NCBI RefSeq assembly: GCF_000238795.1
Contig: NZ_AFNK01000071.1
Coordinates: 143,277-207,276, forward strand
Origin: Haemophilus sputorum CCUG 13788
GTDB lineage: Bacteria; Pseudomonadota; Gammaproteobacteria; Enterobacterales; Pasteurellaceae
Direction of reading: 5' to 3'
Length of the DNA: 64,000 nucleotides
A program made the translations under genes and the position numbers. Shown one piece after another: positions 1 through 9,061 of this stretch. The notes under the pieces are model-generated. The model was given only the letters and a program-made list of their open reading frames with translations. It was not told the origin of the DNA and ran no database searches. Positions within the stretch are counted from its first letter, which is position 1, and each line of letters opens with the position of its first letter.

Positions 1-105
1 TATCAACTTATTCAAAAACTTGCTGAATTAGAACGCCAAGTCAAACAAACCTTCGATGAACAAGTTTGGATAGGATTAGCCCAATTCTCAGCTTTATTTA
101 AATAG
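1..105 (+). CDS. holA: DNA polymerase III delta subunit, C-terminal end (partial)
   Basis: The last 34 codons of a gene that enters from the left edge and stops with TAG at 103-105. The residues (for example KQTFDEQVWIGLAQFSALF) resemble, from memory, the extreme C-terminus of E. coli HolA, where a KQDYGQSVWAELEGLSLLLC stretch lies near the end. HolA is the clamp-loader delta subunit that opens the beta sliding clamp. The fragment is short, so the assignment is a family-level inference. An intrinsic terminator follows directly. Confidence 0.55.
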   Translation, partial: YQLIQKLAELERQVKQTFDEQVWIGLAQFSALFK

Positions 106-134
106 AAAACCTAGCCATTTGGCTAGGTTTTCTT
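106..134. terminator. Bidirectional terminator between holA and dedA
   Basis: A perfect 11-bp stem, AAAACCTAGCC (106-116) pairing with GGCTAGGTTTT (121-131), with a 4-base loop and T-rich flanks. It lies between convergent genes and can serve both. Confidence 0.8.
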
Positions 135-151
135 TCATATTAAATTTGGTT

Positions 152-754
152 TTAAGCTGATTTATTTTTACGATTTCGATACCATTTCCAGCCGAAATAG
201 AGCGCTAAAACGCCTAATATACTAAAAATAATATGTTGTCCATTTTTCACTTGATGCTCTAACCATTCTAAATTTTTCGCACCATAATCGCCTAAATAAA
301 CCCAAATCGGAACAGAGATAATTGCTGCACAGAAATCAACTGCAATAAATTGCGTATAGCTTACGCGACGAGTAATGCCTGAAACTAAATAAACAACCGC
401 TCTTAATCCTGGTAAGAAACGCGCTAAAAATAATAGGCGATTACCTTGTTTTTCAAAACGCTCTTGCACTGCCACATAACGGCTTTCAGTCACAATATTA
501 CGAATTAGCGGGAATTGTCTAATTTTCTCACCGTAAATACGCCCTAACCAGTACATAGTGCTATCACCTACCAATACGCCAAGCATACTCACAACAAGCA
601 TCCAATGAACATTGGTATAACCCAGTCCAGAAATTACACCACCAGAAACTAAAGTAACATCTTCGGGAATCGGTACACCAAAACCACAGGCTAATAAAAC
701 TAAAAATACCGCCCAATAACCATAACTACTAAAAAATTCAATTAAAAATTCCAT
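152..754 (-). CDS. DedA-family (SNARE-associated) inner-membrane protein
   Basis: A 200-residue polytopic membrane protein of the DedA/VTT family, whose members act in lipid-carrier or phospholipid flipping and envelope homeostasis. It carries the family motif GFGVPIPEDV (about residues 24-33) in the first re-entrant region and an RFLPGLR motif near residue 112, the conserved arginine-containing segment linked to proton coupling. Several hydrophobic segments follow, ending in a basic tail. Its ATG lies 2 bp after the purR stop behind AAGGATAG, so it is probably cotranscribed with purR. The subfamily (YohD, DedA, YqjA) cannot be fixed by eye, and the substrate is unknown. Confidence 0.85.
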   Translation of the reverse strand: MEFLIEFFSSYGYWAVFLVLLACGFGVPIPEDVTLVSGGVISGLGYTNVHWMLVVSMLGVLVGDSTMYWLGRIYGEKIRQFPLIRNIVTESRYVAVQERFEKQGNRLLFLARFLPGLRAVVYLVSGITRRVSYTQFIAVDFCAAIISVPIWVYLGDYGAKNLEWLEHQVKNGQHIIFSILGVLALYFGWKWYRNRKNKSA

Positions 755-756
755 GT

Positions 757-1773
757 CTATCCTTGTTGATTAAGATCTTTTACTGAGTGACGCACAACCA
801 ATTCCGGGTGGAATTCTAATGTATGTGGCTCACTTGCTTTTTCGCTATTTTGAATACGTTCTAACAATAAATCTAAGGCAGCTCTACCTAAACGAGATTT
901 TGATTGATGAATCGTGGTTAGCGGTGGCGCGTAAAAGCGAGAGCTATGAATATTATCATAACCTATGATAGAAATATCACTTGGCACAGATAGCCCCTTT
1001 TCAGTAATAGATGAAATTGCGCCTAAAGCCTGAACATCACTAAAACAGAAAATAGCAGTTGGCAATTCTTTTTGGCGGAACATATTATTCATACATTCAA
1101 AACCATCTTCTGGTTCAAAGTCACCATCAAAAATCCAATCTTGATTGATAGGTAAATTAGCCTCTTCCATAGCTTTAGTAAATCCCTCTAAACGCAATTT
1201 AGAGATTGTTTTTTCTAAAGATCCAGCAATAACACCAATGGCTTTATGTCCTTTTTCAATCAAATGACGCGTAGCTAAATAACCACCTTCAACACTATTA
1301 TCTAAAATACGATCGCTTTTACCATCGTGTACGCCCCAGTCCATTACTACCATAGGCACATTAGTTCCATTAAATAACGCTAAAGATTTTTCAGTATATT
1401 CTGAACACATAACTAAAATACCATCTACGCGTTTTTTAATTAGCATATCTAAGTGATTTTGGATTTTCTCCGGCTCATTTTGTGTATTACATAAAAAGAG
1501 AGAATAACCTTGTCGATAACACTGCTCTTCAACTGCGAGCACCACTTCAGCAAAATATGGCGATTCACTGGTTGTAATAATCATCCCGATAGATTTAGTC
1601 GTATTCACTTTTAAGCTACGCGCAACTGCACTAGGCGAATAGTTTAATGCTTTCACAGCATCCCATACCGCTTTAGTTGTATCTTCTGCTACAAATCGGG
1701 TTTTATTAATAACATGAGAAACTGTCGTGGTTGACACGCCAGCATGTTTTGCAACATCTTTAATCGTCGCCAT
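757..1773 (-). CDS. purR: LacI-family purine repressor PurR
   Basis: A 338-residue LacI/GalR repressor closely matching PurR from end to end. It has the N-terminal helix-turn-helix (residues 4-23, MATIKDVAK start), a hinge helix with the minor-groove leucine ([10 protein letters not shown], residues 46-55), and a periplasmic-binding-protein-like core. PurR binds hypoxanthine or guanine and represses purine synthesis genes. Corepressor-pocket residues known from E. coli are kept at Y73, F74, F219 and D273. The position equivalent to E. coli T192 is Ile190 and the R190 equivalent is Lys188. It precedes dedA by 2 bp. Confidence 0.9.
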   Translation of the reverse strand: MATIKDVAKHAGVSTTTVSHVINKTRFVAEDTTKAVWDAVKALNYSPSAVARSLKVNTTKSIGMIITTSESPYFAEVVLAVEEQCYRQGYSLFLCNTQNEPEKIQNHLDMLIKKRVDGILVMCSEYTEKSLALFNGTNVPMVVMDWGVHDGKSDRILDNSVEGGYLATRHLIEKGHKAIGVIAGSLEKTISKLRLEGFTKAMEEANLPINQDWIFDGDFEPEDGFECMNNMFRQKELPTAIFCFSDVQALGAISSITEKGLSVPSDISIIGYDNIHSSRFYAPPLTTIHQSKSRLGRAALDLLLERIQNSEKASEPHTLEFHPELVVRHSVKDLNQQG

Positions 1774-1867
1774 AAAAAACTCACTTTTATTCTAAAATAG
1801 TAACGTTTTATTATAACGATTTTAAACAAGAGCGTGAACAATTAGAATTTTTTTACACAAAAAAATA

Positions 1868-1887
1868 AAACCCTCCGAGGAGGGTTT
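1868..1887 (-). terminator. gdhA terminator
   Basis: A 9-bp stem, AAACCCTCC (1868-1876) pairing with GGAGGGTTT (1879-1887). Read on the minus strand it is followed by a T-rich run, and it sits 24 bp past the gdhA stop. Confidence 0.8.
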
Positions 1888-1910
1888 CTCAAATTGCTTG
1901 AACAAATAAA

Positions 1911-3260
1911 TTATAATACACCTTGTTCTAACATTGCTGTTGCCACTTTTTTGAAGCCCGCAATGTTTGCACCATTTACGTAGTTCACAAAACCATCGGC
2001 TTCGCGACCATTTTCAACGCAGTTTTCATGAATTGCGCTCATAATACCGAATAAACGTTGATCAACTTCTTCACGAGTCCAAGATAAACGCATTGCATTT
2101 TGGCTCATTTCTAAACCTGAAGTTGCTACACCACCAGCATTTGCCGCTTTACCTGGCGCATAAAGAATTTTTGCCGCTAAGAATACTTCAACACCGTCTA
2201 AAGTTGTTGGCATATTCGCACCTTCTGCTACACAGATGCAACCATTTTTAACCAATTCTTTTGCATCATTGCCATCTAATTCATTTTGTGTTGCACAAGG
2301 CAATGCAATATCACATTTTACACCCCAAGGTTTTTGACCTTCAAAGTATTGTAATCCTTGCTCTTTGGCATACACAGATAAACGTTCACGACGTTCATTT
2401 TTCAAGACTAATAAAGCAGCTAGTTGAGATTCGGTCATGCCTGCATCAGAGAATAAGACATAGCCATTTGAATCTGAAACAGTTAAGACTTTTGCCCCTT
2501 TTTGGATAGCTTTTTCAGCCGCATATTGCGCTACATTACCTGAACCAGAAATGACTACACGTTTGCCTTCAAAACCTTGCCCACGGGTTGATAGCATTGC
2601 ATCAGCAAAATAAACCGCACCATAACCGGTCGCTTCAGGTCGAATTAAGCTACCGCCCCAAGTTAAACTTTTACCTGTTAGTACAGAAGTAAATTCATTA
2701 CGTAATTTTTTATACTGACCATACATATAACCGATTTCACGACCACCTACACCAATATCACCCGCAGGAACATCAGTATCTGCACCAATATGGCGAGAAA
2801 GTTCGGTCATGAATGCTTGGCAGAAACGCATTACTTCAGCGTCTGATTTGCCTTTTGGATCAAAGTCTGAACCACCTTTACCACCACCCATTGGCAATGT
2901 TGTTAATGCATTCTTGAATACTTGCTCAAAAGCTAAGAATTTTAATACGCCTAAATCGACCGTCGGATGGAAACGAATCCCACCTTTATAAGGGCCAATT
3001 GCTGAGTTCATTTGGACACGGTAGCCACGGTTAACTTGTACGTTACCATTATCATCAACCCAAGTTACACGGAAAGTAATCACTCGTTCCGGTTCAACTA
3101 AGCGCTCTAAAATACCATGTTTAGTATATTGTGGATTTTTAGCTAAAAATGGCGCTAGAGAAATAAACACTTCTTCAACCGCTTGGTGGAATGGTGCTTG
3201 ATTTGGATCGCGTTGTTTAATTTTTTGGAACAATGAATCTAATGCGTGTAATTCGCTCAT
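1911..3260 (-). CDS. gdhA: NADP-specific glutamate dehydrogenase
   Basis: A 449-residue hexameric-type glutamate dehydrogenase; the E. coli enzyme has 447 residues. It makes glutamate from 2-oxoglutarate and ammonia with NADPH, in the cytoplasm. The catalytic motif PMGGGKGG is present with the active-site lysine at residue 128, followed by the substrate-domain PAGDIGVGGREIG segment. The Rossmann dinucleotide motif GSGNVA falls at 239-244. The ATG is preceded by AGGAGCCAACC, a good ribosome binding site. It is monocistronic: a terminator follows it, and a long upstream spacer contains a CRP-like site. Confidence 0.95.
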   Translation of the reverse strand: MSELHALDSLFQKIKQRDPNQAPFHQAVEEVFISLAPFLAKNPQYTKHGILERLVEPERVITFRVTWVDDNGNVQVNRGYRVQMNSAIGPYKGGIRFHPTVDLGVLKFLAFEQVFKNALTTLPMGGGKGGSDFDPKGKSDAEVMRFCQAFMTELSRHIGADTDVPAGDIGVGGREIGYMYGQYKKLRNEFTSVLTGKSLTWGGSLIRPEATGYGAVYFADAMLSTRGQGFEGKRVVISGSGNVAQYAAEKAIQKGAKVLTVSDSNGYVLFSDAGMTESQLAALLVLKNERRERLSVYAKEQGLQYFEGQKPWGVKCDIALPCATQNELDGNDAKELVKNGCICVAEGANMPTTLDGVEVFLAAKILYAPGKAANAGGVATSGLEMSQNAMRLSWTREEVDQRLFGIMSAIHENCVENGREADGFVNYVNGANIAGFKKVATAMLEQGVL

Positions 3261-3561
3261 GGTTGGCTCCTGTTAGTTATAATTTTAAAAGAATGTTGTG
3301 TTTTAAAGTGGTTTTGAGTTTATCAATACTTTTTTTACTTGAAAAGTATAATTACAAAAAATAATGCAATAAATTAGAAAAATTAAGTTTAAACGCCTAT
3401 TTTTTGCTCAATTAGAGCGAATTTATCATTTTTTTGTGACAGAAATCACGCTTTTAATCACTTAGCACTCTATTAGAAGTTTTTATGGATTAGAAAAATT
3501 TATAACAAAAACCTACCAAGCTTATAGGCCTGATGGGTAATTAAAAGTGTTTCTTCAACAA
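3261..3561. other. gdhA upstream region (301 bp, no gene)
   Basis: A strongly AT-rich spacer between the orphan lipoprotein gene and gdhA. It holds a CRP-like site (3432-3453) and no convincing reading frame. I could not pick a clear -35/-10 pair for gdhA by eye. Confidence 0.6.
3432..3453. promoter_or_regulatory. Candidate CRP (catabolite activator) site upstream of gdhA
   Basis: The core TGTGA (3435-3439), six bases, then TCACG (3446-3450) matches the CRP consensus TGTGA-N6-TCACA at nine of ten positions, with T/A-rich flanks. Its centre is about 180 bp before the gdhA ATG. It lies downstream of the neighbouring lipoprotein gene, so gdhA is the only target in this orientation. Confidence 0.55.
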
Positions 3562-4191
3562 CTACTTTTCTTCATACTTTTTCATAAATTTTGAAATTGC
3601 ATTAAGGAAGATATTTTTAATAGGTTGGGCTTTCCGTTCAAATTCAATATTTTTTTCTTTAAATAAACGGAATTCATCGGCTGAAGCTTTTTCTGGCTTA
3701 ATATAAGTATTTGCCATTTTTGCCCAGCTATCCATAGAGAAATGATATACATCAATTAGATATTGGATAATTGCTTTTACCTCTTTATCCTTCACTTTGG
3801 CTTTTAATTCCGTTAATTGTTTAACTTCTTTTTCCGATTGATTCCAAACATTTTGTTTATAGTCCTCAATCACCATTTTGATATTCTTCTTATCAAAATC
3901 ACCACAAAATTTTTCACAGCTTGATAAAAGCTGCTCTTCGAAATTCGGCATAAAAGTACTATTCGTATCAGACATCCACTTGAAGAATTTTGTGAAATCA
4001 TCTTTACCTGTTGGCGATTGCATATTCGAAATCGGAATAGGCTTTAATAAATCCGCCGGTATATCTGGAAGTTGATTATTCACCAATTTTTCAGTTGGCA
4101 TTGGTCTTTCTACATAAGCAGCTTGACTTTGACAAGCTGAAAACGACAATACACTTATCGCTAATAGGCTAGATAGAATAATTTTTTTCAT
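3562..4191 (-). CDS. Uncharacterised lipoprotein
   Basis: A 209-residue protein with a lipoprotein signal peptide: MKK start, hydrophobic stretch, and a lipobox ending SFSAC, giving Cys20 as the lipidated residue. The mature part has a proline-rich linker (about residues 30-60), then a helical, lysine-rich domain with two close cysteines in SSCEKFCGDF that could form a disulphide. I do not recognise a named family. It is a single gene with its own spacer on both sides. It is likely anchored in the outer membrane facing the periplasm; the function is unknown. Confidence 0.7.
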   Translation of the reverse strand: MKKIILSSLLAISVLSFSACQSQAAYVERPMPTEKLVNNQLPDIPADLLKPIPISNMQSPTGKDDFTKFFKWMSDTNSTFMPNFEEQLLSSCEKFCGDFDKKNIKMVIEDYKQNVWNQSEKEVKQLTELKAKVKDKEVKAIIQYLIDVYHFSMDSWAKMANTYIKPEKASADEFRLFKEKNIEFERKAQPIKNIFLNAISKFMKKYEEK

Positions 4192-4218
4192 ACTAAACTC
4201 CTAAGTTCGAACTAAATA

Positions 4219-4264
4219 CAAGCGGTAGATTTTCTGCAAAATTTTACAAAAATTCTACCGCTTG
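4219..4264. terminator. Inverted uptake-sequence pair acting as bamE terminator
   Basis: CAAGCGGTAGA (4219-4229) and its exact inverse TCTACCGCTTG (4254-4264) flank A/T-rich sequence containing TGCAAAATTTTAC. Both arms contain the Apl-type uptake core. The hairpin lies just past the bamE stop and before the start of the next gene, so it probably terminates bamE. Confidence 0.65.
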
Positions 4265-4270
4265 CTGAGC

Positions 4271-4627
4271 TTATTGAGCTGGGTTTGGCGCATTATCAGT
4301 GAGAGGTTTATCTAACTTCACATCACTCACTAAACCTTGATTATCGAAGTAAACGTATAAAGTACGCTGAATTGGATCGTTATAACCCTCACGCTTAATA
4401 AAGACGTAATCCCAACGATTTTCGCCAAATACGTTTTTCAACATTGGCGTGCCTAATAAATATTGCACTTGAACTGGCGTCATACCGATTTTGATCTGAT
4501 CAATTTTATCTTGTTCTAAATAGTTACCTTGAGGTACATCAATACGATAGACGACTTTTTTTACCGTAGAACACGCGCTAACACCCATCACTAATGCAAG
4601 CACTGCAAGAAGAGATTTCATTTTCAT
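4271..4627 (-). CDS. bamE: Outer-membrane assembly lipoprotein BamE (SmpA)
   Basis: A 118-residue lipoprotein with lipobox GVSAC (Cys19) and a SmpA/OmlA fold. The family signature IKIGMTPVQVQYLLGTPM is clear, followed by an RWDYVFIK strand and a terminal LYVYFDNQGLVSDV strand pair. BamE is a non-essential partner of the BAM complex that folds beta-barrel proteins into the outer membrane and contacts BamA and BamD. The length is usual for the family. It is transcribed alone and ends in an inverted uptake-sequence hairpin. Confidence 0.93.
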   Translation of the reverse strand: MKMKSLLAVLALVMGVSACSTVKKVVYRIDVPQGNYLEQDKIDQIKIGMTPVQVQYLLGTPMLKNVFGENRWDYVFIKREGYNDPIQRTLYVYFDNQGLVSDVKLDKPLTDNAPNPAQ

Positions 4628-4691
4628 ATATAGTTGACCTTTGAAAAACTGTAATTTGGCGCATCATACCAAATTAGCTAGAAAAAGACGA

Positions 4692-5693
4692 TTATTTATT
4701 ACGCTCAAGCTGATCGCGAAGATTCGCCGGCAATCCTTTGATTGTTAATGTGTCGTTTAGTTCATCCCAAATCAGGCGTTCTCCTAAAAGTTCAGCATTA
4801 AAACTAATTGTGACCCCTTTTCCAGATCCTGAAAATTTGGTGAGCGTCTTCAACGCATTACGCACAGGGGGAATAGATTCTTCTAAACCATATTCTTGTG
4901 TTTGAGCAAATTGCGCAAAATCTAACTCATTTAACGTTGGCATTGATTCTGAAAGTTCTGTCAGCACAATTTCTTCGCCACTAGCAATTTGACCTTTGCA
5001 ATAATCAAACACTTGTTTTTTTACTTCGCGCGTTTGAGGGGCAGAAAGTTCCCCTTGTTCACAGTAATCGCTTACTGCTTGTAATAATGTTTGGTTCTGT
5101 ACTTGCGGGTTAAAACCTTCTTCTGCACTTAAAAAGTCCATAAAGAAATCTGCAATTTTCCGCCCTACTCGCCCTTTAATAAAGGTTAAATAGCGATTAG
5201 ATTGCGCGTTAAGTTTCAATTCAGTTAAATTGATTCGACAAGCAATGTCATATTGCGTGATCTCTAAATATTGCGTTTGTTGAATCTCTAGCTGTTCATT
5301 GACTAACATCGAACTTCTGCTATCAATTAACGCAACAAATAAATAGTCAGTCGCTAAAAAATTATAGCGGCAAAGAATAAAAGTTCCACCTGAAGCAAAT
5401 GGATATTTAGCTAACTCTGTGGCTAACATATTGGCACAGCTTTGGCTAAATGGCAGAAAATCTACCTCCTGTTCTAACAAGCGATTAAGCTGTTGGGCAA
5501 AAACTGACTCCGACTTAAATATGCCATAGGCTTTCGCTTTTGCTTGATATGCTTGATGAAGTTGCAGCATCATCTGCTCAACATCAGCATTAACCACTAA
5601 CAAATTATCTCTTAGATGAGTGGTTAAACTTGGCATTTCACCTTCTCCTTGTTGAAGTTGGTGAAGCACTATCTCTGTTACATTTATACTCAT
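4692..5693 (-). CDS. yejK: Nucleoid-associated protein YejK (NdpA)
   Basis: A 333-residue NdpA/YejK family protein, close to the usual 335. It begins [13 protein letters not shown], with the conserved N-terminal [20 protein letters not shown] and a central segment [18 protein letters not shown], both hallmarks of the family. YejK binds the nucleoid and topoisomerases in enterobacteria. The first base of its ATG is the last base of the upstream phosphoethanolamine transferase stop, so the two are translationally coupled. Confidence 0.9.
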   Translation of the reverse strand: MSINVTEIVLHQLQQGEGEMPSLTTHLRDNLLVVNADVEQMMLQLHQAYQAKAKAYGIFKSESVFAQQLNRLLEQEVDFLPFSQSCANMLATELAKYPFASGGTFILCRYNFLATDYLFVALIDSRSSMLVNEQLEIQQTQYLEITQYDIACRINLTELKLNAQSNRYLTFIKGRVGRKIADFFMDFLSAEEGFNPQVQNQTLLQAVSDYCEQGELSAPQTREVKKQVFDYCKGQIASGEEIVLTELSESMPTLNELDFAQFAQTQEYGLEESIPPVRNALKTLTKFSGSGKGVTISFNAELLGERLIWDELNDTLTIKGLPANLRDQLERNK

Positions 5694-7243
5694 TATTTCT
5701 TCTCTTGACTAGGAATCTCAACTGCTGGATCTAACGGCGCATCAATTTTATCAATGATGGCTTTTAAACCATAATCGTCTTTATCTGGTTGATTACTGAA
5801 TAAATCCACTTCTTTATTCAGCAATGGATTTTCAATACCAATCCATTTTGCGATACCATCCGTAAAGTTTAAACCAGATTTAAATACCTTATAAACATGA
5901 CGTTCTGTATCATCACTCGAAATTTTAAACAGCGGCACATTAAAATGCAGCTTGCTTTTACCACTGCTATTGTGAATTTTAATATTATCTTCACTGATTT
6001 CATGCGATAAGCCATGATCAGAGAAATAAATCATTGAGAAACTACGATTAGATGTCGTTTCATTCTGGCGTAAAGCCTCATAAATACGTTTGATGACTTC
6101 ATCTGTTTTCTTAATTGAAGAAACATAACAATTCACGTTGAAATATTTTTTCGGCAAGCTTTCATCATCATACATTTTCGGATAATCCGTTAAGCGATCG
6201 CAGCTAATTGGATGCGAACCATACAAATGCACTACAATAAAGCGCTTGCCTTGATGTGGTTGCTTAAGCACTTCATCAAATTTTGGAAGCAACTCAAAAT
6301 CACTGATATTCTGATTTAATGAATCGCCAGCTTTAGTAAAAATTTTCACATCACTTTTATTTGCTAACGATGAAATCGGCGTATCAAACTCACCCAAATA
6401 ACCTTGATTAGAAAGCCAATAAGTTTGAATACCCGCCGATTTAATTAAATCAATCAAGCTCAACTCATAATTACTTTCCCAGTTTTTCGTATCGGGTTTA
6501 GTCAACATTAACCGCAAAGAAGCAATTGTGTTAGTTCCACCAGAGGTAAAACCATCAATTAATGTGCCATTTGCCTGACTCATAAAAGGCGTATTTCCAG
6601 ATGGATAGCCATACGCATGATGATAATCTTTACGCGCACTTTCACCAATAATTAACACATAATCATCATATTTCGATGCACTTGATAAAGTGGATTTACC
6701 CCATTTCGGCTCAATGGTTAAGTTATTAAGCACATCTAGCTCTTTTTTTACCTTCATACTTTCGGTATAAAAAACTTGGAAAAATTTTAGTCCACTAGAT
6801 GGTAAAGCCAATAACAGCACCCCAAAAATCACAAAAGTTTTATTTTTAATCGGCTGAAGATTAAACTCATTTGTAATTTTTCGATAAAAAATGACCGCTA
6901 GTAAAATCGCAACTGCACTCGCATAGTTCAACCACGAGATCTGCATGAGAAACTCTTTGCTTTCCATTAAATCGGTCGCAAAAATCGATGCAATATATTG
7001 ATAAGTTGGCGCACCAAAGGTAATTCCTACTGGCGTATAAAGGGCATAACCAATACTGATTGGGAGTAACAAAAAGTAGAATGTTTTTTTACTAGCACTT
7101 AAGGTAATGATAAGCACCATTAAGCTAAGCACATCTAAAATGTTAGGTTCAGGGAAAAAACCAGAGCCTTTTAACATTAAAAAAGCTGCACTAAATGCCA
7201 ATAAAAAGGCGAGCAACGCCCACCCAATTTTCTTTCCAGACAT
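5693..7243 (-). CDS. Membrane phosphoethanolamine transferase (EptA/CptA-type sulfatase family)
   Basis: A 516-residue inner-membrane enzyme with about five N-terminal transmembrane helices (to about residue 150) and a periplasmic alkaline-phosphatase-fold domain. Metal-site and nucleophile motifs are visible: [18 protein letters not shown] (E201 as metal ligand), [10 protein letters not shown] with the likely catalytic Thr237, and the late YFSDHG motif. These enzymes move phosphoethanolamine from phosphatidylethanolamine to lipid A, LPS core or glycans. It is coupled to yejK, the place where enterobacteria keep the related yejM, but it is not YejM by sequence. The acceptor is unknown. Confidence 0.85.
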   Translation of the reverse strand: MSGKKIGWALLAFLLAFSAAFLMLKGSGFFPEPNILDVLSLMVLIITLSASKKTFYFLLLPISIGYALYTPVGITFGAPTYQYIASIFATDLMESKEFLMQISWLNYASAVAILLAVIFYRKITNEFNLQPIKNKTFVIFGVLLLALPSSGLKFFQVFYTESMKVKKELDVLNNLTIEPKWGKSTLSSASKYDDYVLIIGESARKDYHHAYGYPSGNTPFMSQANGTLIDGFTSGGTNTIASLRLMLTKPDTKNWESNYELSLIDLIKSAGIQTYWLSNQGYLGEFDTPISSLANKSDVKIFTKAGDSLNQNISDFELLPKFDEVLKQPHQGKRFIVVHLYGSHPISCDRLTDYPKMYDDESLPKKYFNVNCYVSSIKKTDEVIKRIYEALRQNETTSNRSFSMIYFSDHGLSHEISEDNIKIHNSSGKSKLHFNVPLFKISSDDTERHVYKVFKSGLNFTDGIAKWIGIENPLLNKEVDLFSNQPDKDDYGLKAIIDKIDAPLDPAVEIPSQEKK

Positions 7244-7331
7244 TGTTTGAATTCTCTATTTCTAGTTAAACAAGATTGTTCTATAATAACGCAATTTTGT
7301 TTTTAGTACACCAATCATAGAGGCAATTAAA

Positions 7332-8045
7332 ATGAGTAAACCAATTTATAACCGTATTTTATTAAAATTAAGCGGCGAAGCGCTGCAAGGCGAAGAAGGA
7401 TTTGGTATCGATCCGTCTATTTTAGATCGTATGGCGCTTGAGATTAAAGAACTCATTGAAATGGGCGTAGAAGTCGGCGTAGTCATCGGTGGCGGTAACT
7501 TATTCCGTGGCGCAAAATTAGCTAAAGCGGGTATGAATCGTGTTGTAGGCGACCACATGGGGATGCTTGCAACGGTAATGAATGGTTTAGCAATGCGTGA
7601 TGCGCTTCACCGTGCAGATGTGAATGCGAAATTGATGTCAGCTTTCCAATTAAATGGTATTTGTGATACTTATAACTGGTCTGAAGCAATCAAAATGTTA
7701 CGTGAAAAACGCGTGGTCATTTTCTCTGCCGGTACAGGTAGCCCATTCTTTACAACTGACTCTGCAGCTTGCTTACGTGGTATTGAAATTGAAGCCGATG
7801 TAGTATTAAAAGCTACTAAAGTAGATGGTGTTTATGATAAAGACCCAGCAAAACACAATGATGCTCAGTTATTCAACAGCCTTTCTTATGCAGAAGTGAT
7901 TGATAAAGAACTACAAGTGATGGACTTAGCAGCGTTTACGCTTGCTCGTGACCACGGTATGCCGATTCGTGTATTTAATATGGGCAAACCAGGTGCATTA
8001 CGCCAAGTGATTTTAGGTGAAGAAGAAGGTACAACCATTCGCTAA
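7332..8045 (+). CDS. pyrH: UMP kinase
   Basis: A 237-residue bacterial UMP kinase of the amino-acid-kinase fold, phosphorylating UMP to UDP with ATP. Diagnostic segments are [11 protein letters not shown] at the N-terminus, [25 protein letters not shown], and the nucleotide site [16 protein letters not shown]. The start is preceded by AGAGGCAATTAAA. A TATAAT-like -10 (about 7281-7286) lies in the short divergent spacer. It ends in a strong hairpin terminator. frr, often adjacent in other genomes, lies 2 kb downstream here, separated by two lipoprotein genes on the other strand. Confidence 0.97.
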   Translation: MSKPIYNRILLKLSGEALQGEEGFGIDPSILDRMALEIKELIEMGVEVGVVIGGGNLFRGAKLAKAGMNRVVGDHMGMLATVMNGLAMRDALHRADVNAKLMSAFQLNGICDTYNWSEAIKMLREKRVVIFSAGTGSPFFTTDSAACLRGIEIEADVVLKATKVDGVYDKDPAKHNDAQLFNSLSYAEVIDKELQVMDLAAFTLARDHGMPIRVFNMGKPGALRQVILGEEEGTTIR

Positions 8046-8069
8046 TAGAAGCTGAATAAAAAATAAAGA

Positions 8070-8101
8070 AACGGTAGAAATGATGATTTCTACCGTTTTT
8101 T
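8070..8101. terminator. pyrH terminator
   Basis: A 12-bp stem, AACGGTAGAAAT (8070-8081) with ATTTCTACCGTT (8086-8097), a 4-base loop and a following T-run. It lies between convergent genes, and a T-rich tract on the other strand makes bidirectional use possible. Confidence 0.85.
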
Positions 8102-8106
8102 GTTAA

Positions 8107-8988
8107 TTAAAATAAGTTCTTTTCCCCAGCATTAAAAATGTCATCTTGACCATTTTTGCCTGGTTTGGCTAATTGTGACTTATCAAAGAAGCATTGTTTA
8201 TCTTTCTCATAATCGCATGGCGTAGAACACACAGGATAAATATTTGATACTTGGCAATTTGAAGCGCCATCTTCTTTGCAATTTGCTAAGGCGTCATCTT
8301 TGGAGCGCTGGCCAAGAATCCCTAATCCGAAATAAGATGTAGGTCCATTTTTCTCTGCATGTGCGACACTTAAACAAGCATTACTAAATCCAAATAGAAA
8401 CTCGCAACGTTCACCACTTTCTTTTTCACACTGGCTAATGGCTTCTTTTTTGGCATTGGCTAAATTTGGAGTAGGAACATCATTACCCCATATTCCTTGT
8501 TTTTTATTTCCTTGTCTTACGGCAACAACAGACCAAGTGCGAGGTTTTAATTCTAGTTTGCTTGTATCGTAATATCCATTACATTTGAATTCTTTATCAA
8601 TATCACCAAACCCAGTCTCAGCACGATGAGATTTAATTTTGCCATTCATATCGGTAAAGACATAAGTCCACTTATGGTTACCTGTAAAGACTTTTTCTTT
8701 TTTGGTATAAATGGTTGTGCCATAAGCATGATGGCCACGCCCTACTTCATATTCTAAAACATTGTAAAGCGGTCTAGCAAAACCATAAATTAAGAAAGTC
8801 TCCTTTTCACTTGAACATTGTTTAATATCATCTGGATAAAGCCCTTTGCTTTCCATAAATTCATTGACATCTTTTCCTGACCAATAAAGTGTTGTACCAA
8901 GATGAACATAAGTGGAGCAACTGCTTAATAATCCGTAAATAGAAGTAAAAAACGCGAGCTTTAATAATGGTTTTATTGAATATTTCAT
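8107..8988 (-). CDS. DUF4189-type lipoprotein, downstream copy of a tandem pair
   Basis: A 293-residue predicted lipoprotein with lipobox LLSSC (Cys24). The N-terminal half is a domain I do not recognise, shared with the neighbouring paralogue: LGTTLYWSGKD, FLIYGFARP, VGRGHHAYGTTIYT and TGFGDIDKEF. The C-terminal half resembles DUF4189: a WSVVAV strand, IWG, A-rich helices and paired cysteines (SQCEKESGERC, SNACLSVA, ANCKEDGASNC). It sits just downstream of its paralogue on the same strand. Location is probably the outer-membrane periplasmic face; the function is unknown. Confidence 0.7.
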   Translation of the reverse strand: MKYSIKPLLKLAFFTSIYGLLSSCSTYVHLGTTLYWSGKDVNEFMESKGLYPDDIKQCSSEKETFLIYGFARPLYNVLEYEVGRGHHAYGTTIYTKKEKVFTGNHKWTYVFTDMNGKIKSHRAETGFGDIDKEFKCNGYYDTSKLELKPRTWSVVAVRQGNKKQGIWGNDVPTPNLANAKKEAISQCEKESGERCEFLFGFSNACLSVAHAEKNGPTSYFGLGILGQRSKDDALANCKEDGASNCQVSNIYPVCSTPCDYEKDKQCFFDKSQLAKPGKNGQDDIFNAGEKNLF

Positions 8989-9025
8989 ATGAAACTCTTT
9001 ATATCGAATTTTTTAGTGAAAATAT

Positions 9026-9052
9026 AACCGCTTACTTTAACAATAAGCGGTT
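9026..9052 (-). terminator. Hairpin terminator after the upstream DUF4189 lipoprotein
   Basis: AACCGCTTA (9026-9034) pairs with TAAGCGGTT (9044-9052). Read on the minus strand it follows the stop of the gene at 9062 and runs into T-rich sequence. Confidence 0.6.
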
Positions 9053-9061
9053 TGTTTTATA

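Noticed and set aside
2261..2509. An 82-codon plus-strand frame within gdhA
   Set aside because: It is antisense to a well-conserved enzyme and has histidine-rich, low-complexity translation typical of a shadow.
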